Made by a program: the position numbers and the translations under genes. A stretch of 56,637 nucleotides of DNA from Chara braunii (Eukaryota > Streptophyta > Charophyceae > Charales > Characeae). The notes below the pieces were generated by a model that did not search any database, was not told the origin of the DNA, and saw only the letters and a list, made by a program, of their open reading frames with translations. The DNA lies in NCBI GenBank assembly GCA_003427395.1, contig BFEA01000044.1:2467810-2524446 (forward strand). Reading direction: 5' to 3'. Shown piece by piece: positions 1 to 11,117 of the stretch. Position 1 is the stretch's first letter, and each line of letters starts with the position of its first letter.

Positions 1-640
1 TCCACTACTCACATGCATGTGTTCTCACCAGTCACACTCTCACTTTGTCAAGTTCATGCACTTGGTGATTGTCCGATTCATACTTGGTTGTTCCATTTCA
101 CGTGCATATGTTCTCACTAGTGGCACTCTCACTTTGTCAAGTTCATGCACTTGGTGGTTGTACGATTCATACTTGGTTGCTCCACTACTCATGTGCATGT
201 GCTCTCGCTAGTCACACTCTCACTTTGTCAAGTTCATGCACTTGGTGATTGTCTGATTCATACTTGGTTGTTCCATTACTCATGTGCATGTGTTCTCACT
301 AGTCACACTCTCACCTTGTCAAGTTCATGCACTTGGTGATGTGCGATTCATACTTGGTCGTTCCACTACTCATGTGCATATGTGCTCGCTAGTTGCATTC
401 TTGCCTTGCCAGTTCCATGCACTTGGTGATAGTCTGAATCATACTTGGTTGTTCCACTACGCACATACATGTGTTCTCACTAATCACACTCTCGTTTTGT
501 CAATTTCATGCACTTGGCGGCAGTCTAATTCATTGTTGGCTGTTCCATTACTCATATGCATATGTTCTCACCAGTCATACTATTGCCTTGTCCATTTCAC
601 ACACTTGGTGTTAGTCCGATTCATCCTCGGTCAGCTGACT
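1..640. repeat. Satellite S1, array 1 (about 91-bp unit)
   Basis: About seven head-to-tail units. The landmark catgcacttggtg or a close variant starts at 55, 144, 235, 326, 416, 507 and 598, so spacing is 89-91 bp. Units differ by scattered substitutions. Short open frames run through the array only because the period allows it, and their peptides are low-complexity repeats, so nothing here looks coding. The array continues beyond the left edge. A diverged relative lies in opposite orientation at about 42310-43260. Confidence 0.93.
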
Positions 641-779
641 TGACACACACATGGCCTAGTACGACCCCCGTGCTTTAACCGAACGCGGTAAGTAGGGAGT
701 AAGGAAAATTATTGTTTCTTTGCTAGGACTGTCGTTGCTGCTGTTGCTGTGCATATCGATGCTGACTGCCGCTGAAAAA

Positions 780-1320
780 AAAACGGACGACCAACCCCCA
801 GAGCACGGGCCGGCCCAAAAATGGGACTAAGGGGCCAATGCGACCAGGGGGCACTTTGGCCAAAACCCGTCAAACCAAGGATGTGAGGGTTGGGACTTCT
901 CAGACCTCATATCCTAGACATAAACAGATGACCTGCAGAATCTGCAGGTCATCTGAGTCCATTTCCCTGCGAAAACGGGAAATGGACTTTACCGAACTGT
1001 TCGCCTTAAGGCCCGGACGGCGCCCGAAAACGACAAATATAGGCAAACGATGACGAAATCCGGCCAAATTTGGTAGGATGCTTCCATAGGGCAAAGATAG
1101 TGAGCCCACCAAAGTAGGACTGACTTTGACCTCGTTTAGGATGGGAAATGCAAGCCTGTGTTTTTCGGCTCTCCTCAGGCAAAAATGGCAAAAACGACAA
1201 AATCTGCAGATCTGTAGATTTGCAATGACTGCGTTTTTCTGAATTTTGTGTTTCTGTGCAAAGTCTGTGCTTTCTTGTTGTAGGACTAATACTGCGAGTC
1301 TTAAGTTCTTGAAATCCGGG
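780..1320 (+). repeat. Dispersed repeat E, copy 1
   Basis: Non-coding block that aligns by eye with 41370-41910. Shared landmarks in order are gggccaa, a ccgtcaaac / ccgccaaac motif, tcctag(a/g)cata, agtccattt, gaactgttcgc / gaacagttcgc and tttagg. In both places it follows a short CTG/GCTG-rich stretch and is followed by the M50 minisatellite. No protein motif, LTR or poly-A tail is recognisable, so the class is unknown. It could be an old LTR or a non-autonomous element. Confidence 0.7.
925..988. repeat. Two adjacent perfect hairpins inside repeat E
   Basis: Hairpin 1 has 15-bp perfect arms at 925-939 and 941-955 around a single central base, built on gacctgcaga. Hairpin 2 has 12-bp perfect arms at 956-967 and 977-988 with a 9-base loop. 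They abut without a gap. In E copy 2 the corresponding region near 41500-41540 keeps the tccattttcc part but its arms are degenerate. Confidence 0.85.
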
Positions 1321-1379
1321 GCAAGGGAAGACCTAGGGACAAAACCGGACGCATGAAGTAGGACGAAGGATCGACCACC

Positions 1380-2180
1380 TCACAATATCTCCCTCCTCCG
1401 TCTCCTTCACCCATCCACCATAACCATCCACCTCACACCATCTCCCTCCTTCACCTTCTTCACCCATCCATCATAGCCATCCACCTCACACCATCTCCCT
1501 CCCCCGACTTCTTTACCCATCCACCTCACACCATCTCCCTCCTCCATCTTCTTCACCCATCCACCATAGCCATCCACCTCACACCCTCTCCCTCCTTCAT
1601 CTTCTTCACCCATCCACCATAGCCATCCACCTCCCTCCTCCATCTCCTTCACCCATCCCCCATAGCCATCCACCTCACACCACCTCCCTTCCCCGTCTTC
1701 TTTACCCATCCACCATATTCATCCGCATCACACCATCTCCCTCCTCCATCTTCTTCACCCATCCACCATAGCCATCCACCTCACACCATCTCCCTCCTTC
1801 ACCTTCTTCACCCATCCTTCACCTTCTTCACCCATCCACCATAGCCATCCACTTCACACCATCTCCCTCCTCCATCTCCCTCACCCATCCGCCATAGCCA
1901 TCCACCTCACACCTCCATCTTCTTCACCCATCCACCATAGCTCATCCACCTCATACCATCTCCCTCCTCCATCTTCTTCAGCCATCCGCCATAGCCATCC
2001 ACCTCACACCATCCCCCGCCTCCATCTCCTTCACCCATCACCATAGCCAACCACCTCGGACCATCTTCCTCCTTCCATCTCCTTCGCCCATCCACCATAG
2101 CCTACCACCTCACGCCGTCTTCCTCCTCCATCTTCTTCAACCATCCTCCATGTCGAACCACCTCACACTCCCTCCCCTCT
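1380..2180. repeat. Pyrimidine-rich minisatellite M50, array 1
   Basis: Tandem units of roughly 45-55 bp combining caccatagccatccacctc, cacaccatctccctcc and a ttcttcaccca segment. Strong strand asymmetry (C and T on plus) leaves long open frames on the minus strand with Gly/Glu/Trp-rich repetitive peptides, which I do not regard as genes. Related arrays lie at 33686-34510 and 41925-42085, all in the same orientation. Confidence 0.92.
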
Positions 2181-2283
2181 TCATCCCGTTCACCAACCAA
2201 ATCCATGGCTTACGGGGCATAAAGGAGCAAGGTATAGGTAATACGGTAGGACAAGTAGGGGGCAAATTGATTAGGAGTAGGAA

Positions 2284-2287
<4 letters not shown>

Positions 2288-2344
<57 letters not shown>
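2288..2344 (+). repeat. (CT)n microsatellite in repeat T copy 1
   Basis: Uninterrupted CT dinucleotides, ending in a short C run. It sits at the same place inside repeat T as the much longer tract at 34606-34752. Confidence 0.97.
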
Positions 2345-2346
<2 letters not shown>

Positions 2347-2401
2347 CCCCCTCTCCTATTCTCTTTGTCCTTCTTCCTTGTACTCCGTCCTCTTCTTCCT
2401 T

Positions 2402-3099
2402 CGTCGTCGCCTCCCTTTCCCCGACGTCGTCCTCCTCTCCTACTCTAAAACCTTGACCTTATCTCCTCCCCCTTTTCCCTCTTGGCATATAACTAACCCT
2501 CCACCACTCACTTGTTACATTGCTAGGGAACGAACAGCGAAAAGAATTTGTCCTCACTTGGCGGAGAAAGTGGGCAAGGGGAGGGCTGCCGGTCCTTTGT
2601 GCCGCCGAGAAGAAAAGGAAAAGACACGTAAGAGATTGGGAGAAGTCAAGTCCGGAAAAGGGACTAGATAAAGTTGGTACTCAAAGCAAGGTCAGACTAA
2701 CTCGACCATCACATCGACTGCATGACTAAGGGAAGAGATTGGCTTGGATTCGTCTTCGCCTCCCTCTCCCCGACGTCGTCCTCCTCTCCTACTCTAAAAC
2801 CTTGACCTTACCTCCTTCCCCTTTCCCCTCTTGGCATATAACTAACCCTCCACCACTCACTTGTTACATTGCCAGGGAACGAACGGTGAAAAGAATTTGT
2901 CCTCACTTGGCGGAGAAAGTGGGCAAGGGGAGGGATGCCGGTCCCTTGTGCCGCCGAGAAGGAAAGGAAAAGACACGTGAGAGATTGGGAGAAGTCAAGT
3001 TCGGAAAAGGGACTAGATAAAGTTGGTACTCAAAGCAAGGTCAGATTGACTCAACCATCACCCCGACTGCATGACTAAGGGAAGAGATTGGCTTGGATT
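2402..3099 (+). repeat. Tandem duplication, about 349 bp x 2
   Basis: The segment beginning cctccctttccccgacgtc at about 2410 recurs about 349 bp later with few differences. Both copies end in ggaagagattggcttggatt. T copy 2 (34511-36004) carries the segment once, so the duplication is specific to this copy. Confidence 0.9.
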
Positions 3100-4035
3100 G
3101 AGAAAAGGAAAAGGAAAGCACAAAGGGCCATGGGAAACAAACTTAGGCTTGTGGGAGGGATTATGTGTTGACCCCATGTGGGGGAATCCCGCCTTGCATA
3201 AATTGTGTTGAAAGTGCAGGTAAGTAGATTAAAGAGACATTGAGCGGGAGTAGGTCCCAGAAATGCCGAGCGGCAAAAAGAAAGTGGGGATAAGGACGAA
3301 CGGGTTGTGGACTTAACCTTTGCCCTTGAACAATTGCTTGAGCATGTTTGTGTGAAGCAAAGTCGGCTATAGCAAATGACAAAGACATAAGGCGGCCGAT
3401 GAGGCCGCCTAGGCTAAAATGTAAAATTCGGGCATGCATGCGGGATGGGCCCTGAAAAGACCAAGGGGCGTATAGAAAAATACAGGGTTGGACGAAGGAA
3501 GGACATGCATGATGTATGCAATAACAAAAGTCGCGTATAGGTTGGCCAAGGAGGGAAGCCGACGAAACCCTAGGGAGGCGTTGGGGGACTGTGAGACATG
3601 GTCCGCGGGCCCGAGCCGAAGGGTAGTCGCGGCCTCGACGAGGCTTTAGGGATTCTCCGCTTAGTGAATGGATGTGTGGCCCAAGGATGACGCTTGGCCT
3701 ACGCATAAAAAAAGAGAAACTCTCAATAAATTCCATGGAATGTTTGTGTATTGGAAGGAGCTATTGCATGACAACACCTCAAAGCATAAAAAAAAAAGAA
3801 AAACTGCGCTTGACGAAAAAGGTTAGCGAGACTACCATCCGGCGAGAGGGCGAGCTACATCCCCAATGTCGAAGCTCTCTCGCAAATTGGTCGATCCCCA
3901 TCCATCGCAAACACTAGGTGGGGGTGCCCCTGTGACGAACGCTCCGCACCCTGAGCATGAGATCGGGCGGAGTAGAGCCAACTGGGACCCGCAGCGCGTC
4001 GACTTAGGCTCGAAAGTCTAACAGGGTAAGGCCCT

Positions 4036-4740
4036 ACAACGGGTCATCTCATCCCAGTCAAGCTGGGGCTTGGCAACCTCGGGGTAGTTCATATCGAACA
4101 ATATGTCAAATGGCAAGTCGTCGCTAATTAGGAACGCAATTTGATGATTAAGTTCCCCACCTCCATAAGAGAAAGTGCAGACCACGTCCTTTACATAGTA
4201 TTTAACCAACATGCGCTTTTTGTGGGGTAGAGTAGATGCTAAATGTCTACTCGAGCGCTGCACCCGGTCCCCTAGGCGCAGTCTCTCAACGCAGTCGCGA
4301 CTTGTGAAGTTTCACGTGGAGCCAATGTCTACGAAGGCACCACGCTTGTGGCCACCTACATTGACTTCCAACAACGAAATGCTCCCCTTTAGGACCTCTT
4401 GACAGTGCCACTCGAGACTCACGAGGGTCCCTTGCCGACCACTCGGTTTATAAGTCTTCTAAGACATTGACTTCCAACAACGAAATGCTCCCCTCTAGGA
4501 CCTCTTGACAGTGCCACTCGAGACTCACGAGAGTCCCTTGCTGACCACTCGATCTCTAAGTCTTCTAAGGATTCAGACACATGTAACGAACAAAGAAACG
4601 TTTGGTCAAGATGCGTCTGCGGGGTGACTAACGAGTCAATGGCCTCGGCCAACTCTCGAAGTGGTGAAGGTACACCAACTACTTCAGCATGAGTAGAAGC
4701 AGCTACAACTTCTATTGGCCACCTTTGGGTGGAATCTTTT
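4036..4740 (-). pseudogene. B1 gag-pol linker and retropepsin fragment
   Basis: Remnant of the aspartic protease that processes the Gag-Pol polyprotein. On the minus strand, 4419-4763 encodes the linker (SLVTPQTH, EWSARDSRES). The protease part at 4018-4263 includes VKDVVCTFSYGGGELNH and SDDLPFDILFDMNYPEVAKP, matching B2 and B3 closely. The active-site segment, DIGS in B2 and B3, lies in the gap near 4340 where the frame is interrupted. The fragment stops at the junction with repeat T, so RT was lost in a rearrangement. Family assignment is firm and function is lost. Confidence 0.8.
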
Positions 4741-4749
4741 GAGAGACCT

Positions 4750-6549
4750 TTGCATTCTTGCACTTAAACTGCTGATGGCCATACTCGCCGCAATTAATGC
4801 AAGCTCCTCGCAAATAACAGTCCCTCCATACATCTTGATCCAGGCACGCCCTCACCCAAACATGTATCTTGTTTGAGTCTTGGGCCTGCCCCTGAATCTT
4901 TTACTGACCGCCCTTGCCACGGCCAGCTGCCTTTCCTTTGGTTATTGCAGCGAGGTTGTTACCCTCTGCACTCTCCTCGTTGCCCAACTTTGTGTCCTCC
5001 ACAAGATTGGAAAGATCTTCAATCTCGGTTTGATTCCCATCGGAATCAACCGTCATCAATCGACCACCCTTCTTTTTTCATTCCCGTGGGCTCTTCTTCT
5101 TCCTCCTGTCTACAGCTATCTGCTGAGCCCCTCCCAACTTTGCCTCTAAGTCCAAGGCCTTGTTGCTAAAGGTCTCAAGGGTGTCATACTCAATGCTGGC
5201 CTCACTAACCATCAGATTCTTGATGTCTGTGGAAAGAGATCTCAAGAACATGGTTAGGAGGATTTGAGGGTCATAGCGAACTCGCGGAACTACCACCAGT
5301 TTCTCTATGACACTAGTGAGGTCTCACACAGTCTTGTACTTCTTAGCATCAAGACGGGCCAACGCATCAGTGGCTTGCTGAGCTTGTGCCATTGCGACTT
5401 TACCAAGTCCATAAAGCTTTCTAAATCCTGGGTCTGCGCCCAGTCGTTCATTTGCCTGACGAATCCCTTTGTTGCTATGTGCCCATTCAGCCATCTCGTT
5501 GCCGATCCTTCTGGGTGGAAGCGGTAGTGATCACCTCCTCCTCACACAGAGTACGCTTGGCCCTCAAACACAATGGAACTGTCCTCAACCAAGTGTCGAG
5601 GGCCTCGTCCTTCTTGTCTCCTGTGAAAACAATCGGGGGTTTCACTGGGGTCTTCGGGTACCAAGGTTGTTGTGGTCTAGTCTGTCGGGCTGGCTGAGCC
5701 GTTGATTGGACAGCTGCTGCCCTGCAGCTGCAGCAGCTGGACCTGAAGATGAAGAAGCAAGAGTATGTGTTGTTGCTGCTGACATACCACTTGGTGAGTG
5801 CCATATAAAAGGACAAAGGGGTCTGTCATCGCCGATAAAGGGACTTGCAATGGAATTGCTGCCTGTGGCAGGATACCGGGCCCGTCTGGTATGGAGGGGT
5901 GTGGTCCTCCTCTTCCATGCATGGCATTCAGTATCTGGTCAAGGGTATCTTGGATGTTATCCAGTTTGTTGTCCATGTACGCATACATGCTCAACATGCC
6001 CGCCTTGAGGATTTTTGGGGTGTTGTCAAGGGTCGAGTCATCTAACCCTTCCAACGCAGCTTTGTCTGCCCTTCTGTTCTCTAATTTGGCTTTTTTATTT
6101 CTAATCTCCATTTCCCTTTCGGTAGCTTCCTTAAGCTCCTTCTCTAACCGTAAGCGGGCCAACTTCAGCTGTTGGAGTTCTAACGCCTCTCTAGTGTGTG
6201 AAGGTGGCTGGCTGTTGTATGAGCCTACCATCTGACTGGAAGAAGTGCCTGGACTCATCCCGCTAGACGTAGCTTGCGAATTGGACAATATGCCTAATGT
6301 CGGTTGACCCTGAGATGTCGCAGCAGAGGTAGCCATAGCTATAGCGGTGGCTGCTGCTGCTGCTAGTACTTGCTCCTCTGCTGCTGCTGATTCCCTAGCC
6401 CTTTGCAAATGTTCAGCAGTTGCCTCCCGTCGTATAGCTCTCTCGCCCTCAGGTGGTAAGGCCTGGTGCACGATGGGGATCCTAAGTGATTCTTGACATG
6501 TCACACTTCTACCTTCAGATATGTCCTCCCCACTACCTGATCCACTCAT
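4750..6549 (-). pseudogene. B1 gag (capsid and nucleocapsid)
   Basis: Gag of the family-B element, which would package the RNA genome into virus-like particles. The start is taken at 6549 (MSGSGSGED), because B2 has MSGPGSG at the equivalent place. An Ala/Gln-rich stretch and a charged coiled-coil region (LARLRLEKELKEATERE) follow. Next come the capsid segment with PWYPKTPVKPP and GDKKDEALDTWLR (about 5490-5680) and the C-terminal capsid part (5078-5296). Last is an intact CX2CX4HX4C zinc knuckle, CINCGEYGHQQFKC, at 4760-4801. Frames change near 5680 and 5490-5300, so the gene is frameshifted. Confidence 0.85.
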
Positions 6550-7716
6550 CAGTTATGCAACTCACTGTCTGCACTAGTGCCCTCACTGGGGTGTACCACA
6601 TCATGTGTATGACCGATTTGAAAATAATTAAAAATAATTTAAATAAATAATTATTCGGCAAGTCACTCAGGCTACCGATCAAGTGGTGTCAACAGTTTAT
6701 ACACAGACTGAGCAAATGATCTACTCCTACTCGATCAGTTCTTCTACAACAGTATCACACAAAACTGGCAATGGTAGACTACTACAGTTCTAATTCTAAT
6801 GTTGTCTGTTAGCAATCGGTCACACCTCAACTTATCAAAAATAAAAATAAATCACTTGCACAAATATATGCAGAAATGGAAATAATAGTGTTTGACATTG
6901 TTTGTATACGAGCACCAATTGGAACCTTCCCTCCCCTGTATCTGACAATCCTGTCTTGCATCATCAAGCAGCGGTGTCTAAGGTGTGCATATCCGCCCAC
7001 CCCTGTGCCCAGGAACCCGCTTATGACCAGTTCTGCCCTTTGTTTAACCTCGCATGCAACGAGCCTTTCATCCGATGTTTTGGCTGATCAAGAGGCAATT
7101 TAAGGATAGCCCCCAAAGTCCTCAGGAATTATTTAACGTCGCAGACAGGACGACGATCACAGCGAGATATCAGATTCCCGCCAGAGGTTCTTTACACACG
7201 GTCTGGTACTCGTCTCGCATAGGACTGGTCAGTCCACGTTCCCTCTACAGCGTAGCAAAGAGCTCAAAGGACAATGCAGCATGGCCTGCTTGCACTACTC
7301 CCGTGCGTTGGCATGGTGACCGTGACCCGTGCTTTGTCCAGGGGCCTTCAGAGGCACTGCCCTCTCCTGTCAGATGCGCCACCAGGAACAATGTACCTGA
7401 AGATAGCTGCCCCAACCACAAATTTATCACCAAGTGAGCCGACATGCATTTTGATGACCGGTCATAGCCTCGGTACCACACACAATGCAATGGAGTGCCA
7501 CCTCAGCCAAAATGCCATGTCAGCATGCTCTCATCATCCCACATACATCTTTTGTTGCCACAACTCCCACGTTGTCGCCACAGCCTTTCGGCGACACTCT
7601 CCCCTACCCGGGAGTCACCCAAACAAGCCAGCACCAATGTATCCTCACTGCGTAGAAGCTTCGTCAGCGCACCAAGTAACAAAGTCGCCAGTGCCGATAA
7701 CAACGATATCAAACCA
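6550..7716 (-). other. Untranslated leader of element B1
   Basis: About 1.2 kb between the primer-binding site and the gag start. It aligns with the B2 leader (46943-48218), for example around gtggcgcatctg, the regions at 7180-7560 / 47100-47600, and the gttgacac motifs. No long conserved reading frame is shared, so I treat it as an untranslated, possibly structured leader. Confidence 0.7.
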
Positions 7717-7728
7717 GCTCGGATATCA
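7717..7728 (-). promoter_or_regulatory. Primer-binding site of B1 (initiator-Met type, decayed)
   Basis: The minus strand reads TGATATCCGAGC three bases after the LTR end TTGCA. In plant retrotransposons the usual site is TGGTATCAGAGC, complementary to the 3' end of initiator methionine tRNA. B2 keeps TGGTATCGGAGC at the same place. Two further mismatches here suggest decay. Confidence 0.75.
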
Positions 7729-7731
7729 AAT

Positions 7732-8308
7732 TGCAAGGAATATGAGCGAGAGAGAGAGACAAAAATCCAAGTTGCAAAATCACGAAGTAGTTCAGATAGT
7801 TAGGTACCAAGCAGAGAGTTTATGGACCAAGATACCATCCAAATAAGAGCAATACAATGAACTCGTATGCCAATGTTGACGCCCTCTGGCCACACCAACA
7901 TAGTATCCAATGTCGCTCCTACTGTATGGCGCCCAGCGCCCAGCCTACACTACGTTCAAGCAACTGAATCGCATCGAAGTTGAAGACCAATGTATTTGAT
8001 GTCGTCACCAATGCCGGCCGCCAGCATACACCAAGTATGTTCTCTCTTCTCCCCTCATCCCACCTTGACTCCCCTCTGCATGTGCCTCCTACCCGAAGAC
8101 CACCATCGCCATCACCTGCTACCCGCATGCACAGCCCGGCTATGGCCGCGGTGCGCCCACTGCCACCGCAGCACCTTCTCCCCTCTTGCGCCCGCGTGTG
8201 CCCTGGCCTATCTTCATAGTGCAGCTTCACACGACGTAGCAGCAGCATGGCTGCATTGCCTGCTCAGGCCAGAATGCCACTGCCTGGGCAGGGCACTTTC
8301 CTTTATGG
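7732..8308 (-). repeat. LTR B, 3' half (element B1)
   Basis: Minus-strand sequence matching the right half of the intact LTR B at 45838-46927, including gtagtgtaggctgggcg, ttcattgtattgctc and the end CCTTGCA. It breaks at 8308, where LTR A begins. The missing left half resumes at 17724. Confidence 0.88.
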
Positions 8309-8965
8309 TGTTACGATCCTGGCCAATTTCGAAGTACACATTCATCAGAAAGCACAATGTCGTCCAATTGCAAAAAGGAATGAATGAACTTGAGAGGAGG
8401 GAGGGAAAGAAGAAGAAGAAGAAGAAAGGAAGAAGAAGAAGATGATGTACTCTTAGCATAGACCAATGACAATGCTCTTCTTCTTCGCCAACCACTTCCT
8501 CCTCCTTGTCTCCTTCTACTTATTCCAACAAGAAATAACAATAATAATGTTGAATGGCTGAACCAGAATCAATGTCTGAATCCCTCTTCTACTACAGGCA
8601 CAACATGAGGTCCACCATAGCCATGGCCACCCTTCCTCTTCCTCTTCATGTAGGTCGAGGCTATGGCGGAATACTGAGGGCTCTACCCTCCTGTCCAAAG
8701 GACAACTCAAAGCAGCTATGTCGCTGCCTTCCTGTGCAAGAACAACACAAAGCAGCTATGCCGCTGCTCGTTAGGCCGCCATGCTTGACTTTGCCCCGAG
8801 CTTCTTTGGTGCGGCACTACCCCAACTGGGGCCTTCCAGATGCAACGCCTATCAAGGTGATGAAGATGGTGTCCACCATAGCCAGGTAGGTACCTCGCCA
8901 CTCTCCTCCTTGGTCCTCTTCTCCCTCCTCCTCCTACCGGTAGAGCTCCACCATAGCCGAGGTGA
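8309..8965 (-). repeat. 3' LTR A, truncated
   Basis: Begins TGTTACGATCC (plus sense), the complement of an LTR end ...ACA. It matches 16386-17045 with scattered substitutions through landmarks such as tcatcagaaagcacaatgtc and ggtgatgaagatggtg. It departs from the other copy just after gccgaggtg at about 8965, where an unrelated segment starts. The U3 end is lost. Confidence 0.9.
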
Positions 8966-9725
8966 GCTATGGTCGATCCTGTTCGCTGCCCCCCCCCCCC
9001 CCAAACATCCCCCCTGTCTCTATCCTACTTCTAACTAACATCCCCAGCAACATCACAGGCAGCAGGGAAGCATGGTTCACCCTACTCAGGAAGCTTGTGG
9101 TTGATATGGAAACGCAGATGCACTCAGACAATCGAGGGAACAAAGGTGGCAAGAGAAGAAATGTGGTCACTACTGCTGAGCATGGCAGAGATGGAAATCA
9201 GGAGCAGACGGCGAAGAATAGCAAACTCTACAAGACACAAACCAGAAAGACAAGCAACCCAAGAAATGGACTTTCATAAGGAACTGGTTGCTAAAAGGCA
9301 AGGTGGCAACGATAGTAGACAATAGATTGAGGTGGAAGAAATGGCACATGAAGACCATGAGGGTATATGTCGGGAGACCTGGCAGAAGGTTCTGAATGGT
9401 GATCAACAAAAAGAGGACTGGATACATAGGGAAAGACAAGGAAAAGCAACAAAACACAAAGCGGACCCCCCCACTGTTCTTGTATTACAGGGACTCATTC
9501 GACATGCTCTAAATAGAAGCCTGGGAGGAACAAATGGCCAGGGCGAGCTGACAGTCAATCCTCCTTCTAAGGAGCAATCAATGTTGATCAGGGGTCCTTC
9601 GGCCAGACGGAAGGAAGCGTTGAGTGGGTAATATGATGTAATCCGTCCATTTTTGACTTGCCGGGGGAATAGGAACCGGACTGACGCTCCCCAGAATGGA
9701 TATGGAGCCAGAACCATAAGGACCT

Positions 9726-9761
<36 letters not shown>
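8966..9761 (+). mobile_element. Poly-A-ended insertion, unclassified retroposon
   Basis: This segment replaces the rest of the 3' LTR A, starts near a 14-base C run (about 8987-9002) and ends in 32 consecutive A (9730-9761). A terminal A tract suggests target-primed retroposition, as in a LINE 3' end, SINE or processed transcript. Its longest plus frame (9332-9631) has no domain I recognise. No clear target-site duplication can be read because the right flank is element A internal sequence rather than LTR. Confidence 0.5.
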
Positions 9762-9763
<2 letters not shown>

Positions 9764-9845
9764 TTGTATTGTCTGTTTTTCCCTTTCCACTGTGTTCGAC
9801 AATTCTATAAATCTCGTGGCCGCCATTGATTGCACGAGGAATCAT

Positions 9846-11117
9846 CTATTCTCGATACAGAAAGGTTTCAGGTGTTACATACGAAAACAACTTCGGTGCG
9901 TGAAAGACTAGGTACGTGCGCAGATGAGCAGGCACGTCGATCGTGTAAGAAGGACCGAATGAATCATCCCCTACCTGGTCCAATACCTTCCACGGACCGT
10001 AATACTGAGGATGAAGCTTTCGTGATACACCTTCTTCAAAAAACTCAGACATTTTGACCCAGACGTAGCTTCCCACGGTGAAAGGTGTTAGCATGCTTAA
10101 TCATGGCATTGCGTCGCCTTTCCATAGCTGCAACAACAACTTTGAGCAAGCGATCAAACTCAACTCTGTAGCCTGGCTGGCGAGGTGTTAGGCCAAGTGG
10201 CGGGTCAGGAAACATATAGGATAGGGGATTGCGAATTTGCCACCGAGGTGCAACCGATTAGGTGTCATCTCGGTGGAGGAGTGTATAGAGTTGTTGTACA
10301 ACCCCTACACAATCGACAATTCCTCATCCCAAGAGTTCTGATCTGGCACAATTAGAGCTTGGAGAAGTTGGATCACAGTCTAGTTGATCTCCTCGGCCAA
10401 TCCACTGGCTTCGGGATATCGACCAGACATCATCTTGAGTTTGATGTCATAGATCTAGAAGGTGAAATCCTTCCAATCTGCACTTATGAACCTAGTGTCC
10501 CGGTCACTCACAAGAGTCTTACGGGGACAACACTACAGAATGTCCCCTTTGTTAAACTCCTCGATCACAAGGGTAGTTGGGGTGTGAGTGGCAATGGAAT
10601 CAAATTCAAAAATTTTGAAAAGCGGTCAAGGGTCACCATTACTTGCGAATATATGTTCCTGATCTTCTTTCCCATGTCCGTGAAATCCATAGAAAAAGAC
10701 TCATCCGGGCCATCAGGGATAGGAAGAGGATGCAGCAGCCCATAGAGCTTTTGCCAAGACGGCTTGCTGCGTTGACAAACTTGACACTCAACCGCAAACT
10801 TTCGTGTCATTCCTTTCATCCCAGGGCATACAAACTTTTGCAATAGGCTTCCGAATGTCTTCTCAAAACCGAAGTGTCCACTCCGGCCATGATCCAAGTC
10901 CAAGAAGAGGACGAATAGGCTCATGGTTGGGTACACACAGTCGGTCGCTCTTTCCGTAACGTCGGAAGAGCAAACCTTCACATTCGCGGAAATTAGGTTG
11001 ACTGCTAGGGTTAGCTTGGATCTGCTCAAGGATGGGACTGAGTTTTGGGTTCTGGGCAGTATGCTCAACTAGTGCCTCCTCCAATTTCTTACGGAGATCG
11101 TAGGAGCCCACAAGCAA
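9846..11117 (-). pseudogene. Element A integrase
   Basis: Retrotransposon integrase, which inserts the cDNA into chromosomes. Minus-strand order: RNase H-integrase linker (11117-10863, RECEGLLFRRYGKSDRLCVP), zinc-binding N-domain with CQVCQRSKPSW and the LLHPLPIPDGP spacer (10565-11068), first catalytic Asp in SMDFTD, then a frame break. The second Asp (SDRDTRF, about 10490) and Glu (PEASG, about 10430) follow in other frames. The C-terminal domain is at 9846-10094 (YYGPWKVLDQVGDDSFGPSY). At least two frameshifts and several stops make it inactive. Confidence 0.85.

Larger units (their letters stand above)
2181..4035. repeat. Composite repeat T, copy 1
   Basis: Non-coding block following M50. 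It matches 34511-36004 by eye through ordered landmarks: acggtaggacaagt, a (CT)n tract, cactcacttgt(t/c)acattgc, gagaaagtgggcaagggga, gggattatgtgttgacccc, atggatgtgtggcccaagga, cactaggtgggggtg, gagccaactgggacccgc, and an end at ggccctac. A 191-codon minus frame at 3161-3736 is broken in the other copy, so I do not call it a gene. It may be a non-autonomous element or a transduced segment, and I cannot assign a class. Confidence 0.75.

Noticed and set aside
17-643. Overlapping plus frames with repeated Leu/Ser/Cys-rich peptides
   Set aside because: They follow the 91-bp satellite period and are not genes.
1407-2098. Long minus-strand frames rich in Gly, Glu, Trp and Met
   Set aside because: They are read-through of the M50 minisatellite. 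The peptide repeats with the DNA period and has no domain.
3161-3736. 191-codon minus-strand frame in repeat T
   Set aside because: The homologous region of T copy 2 (about 35110-35700) is broken by stops and shifts, so the frame is not conserved, and no motif is recognised.
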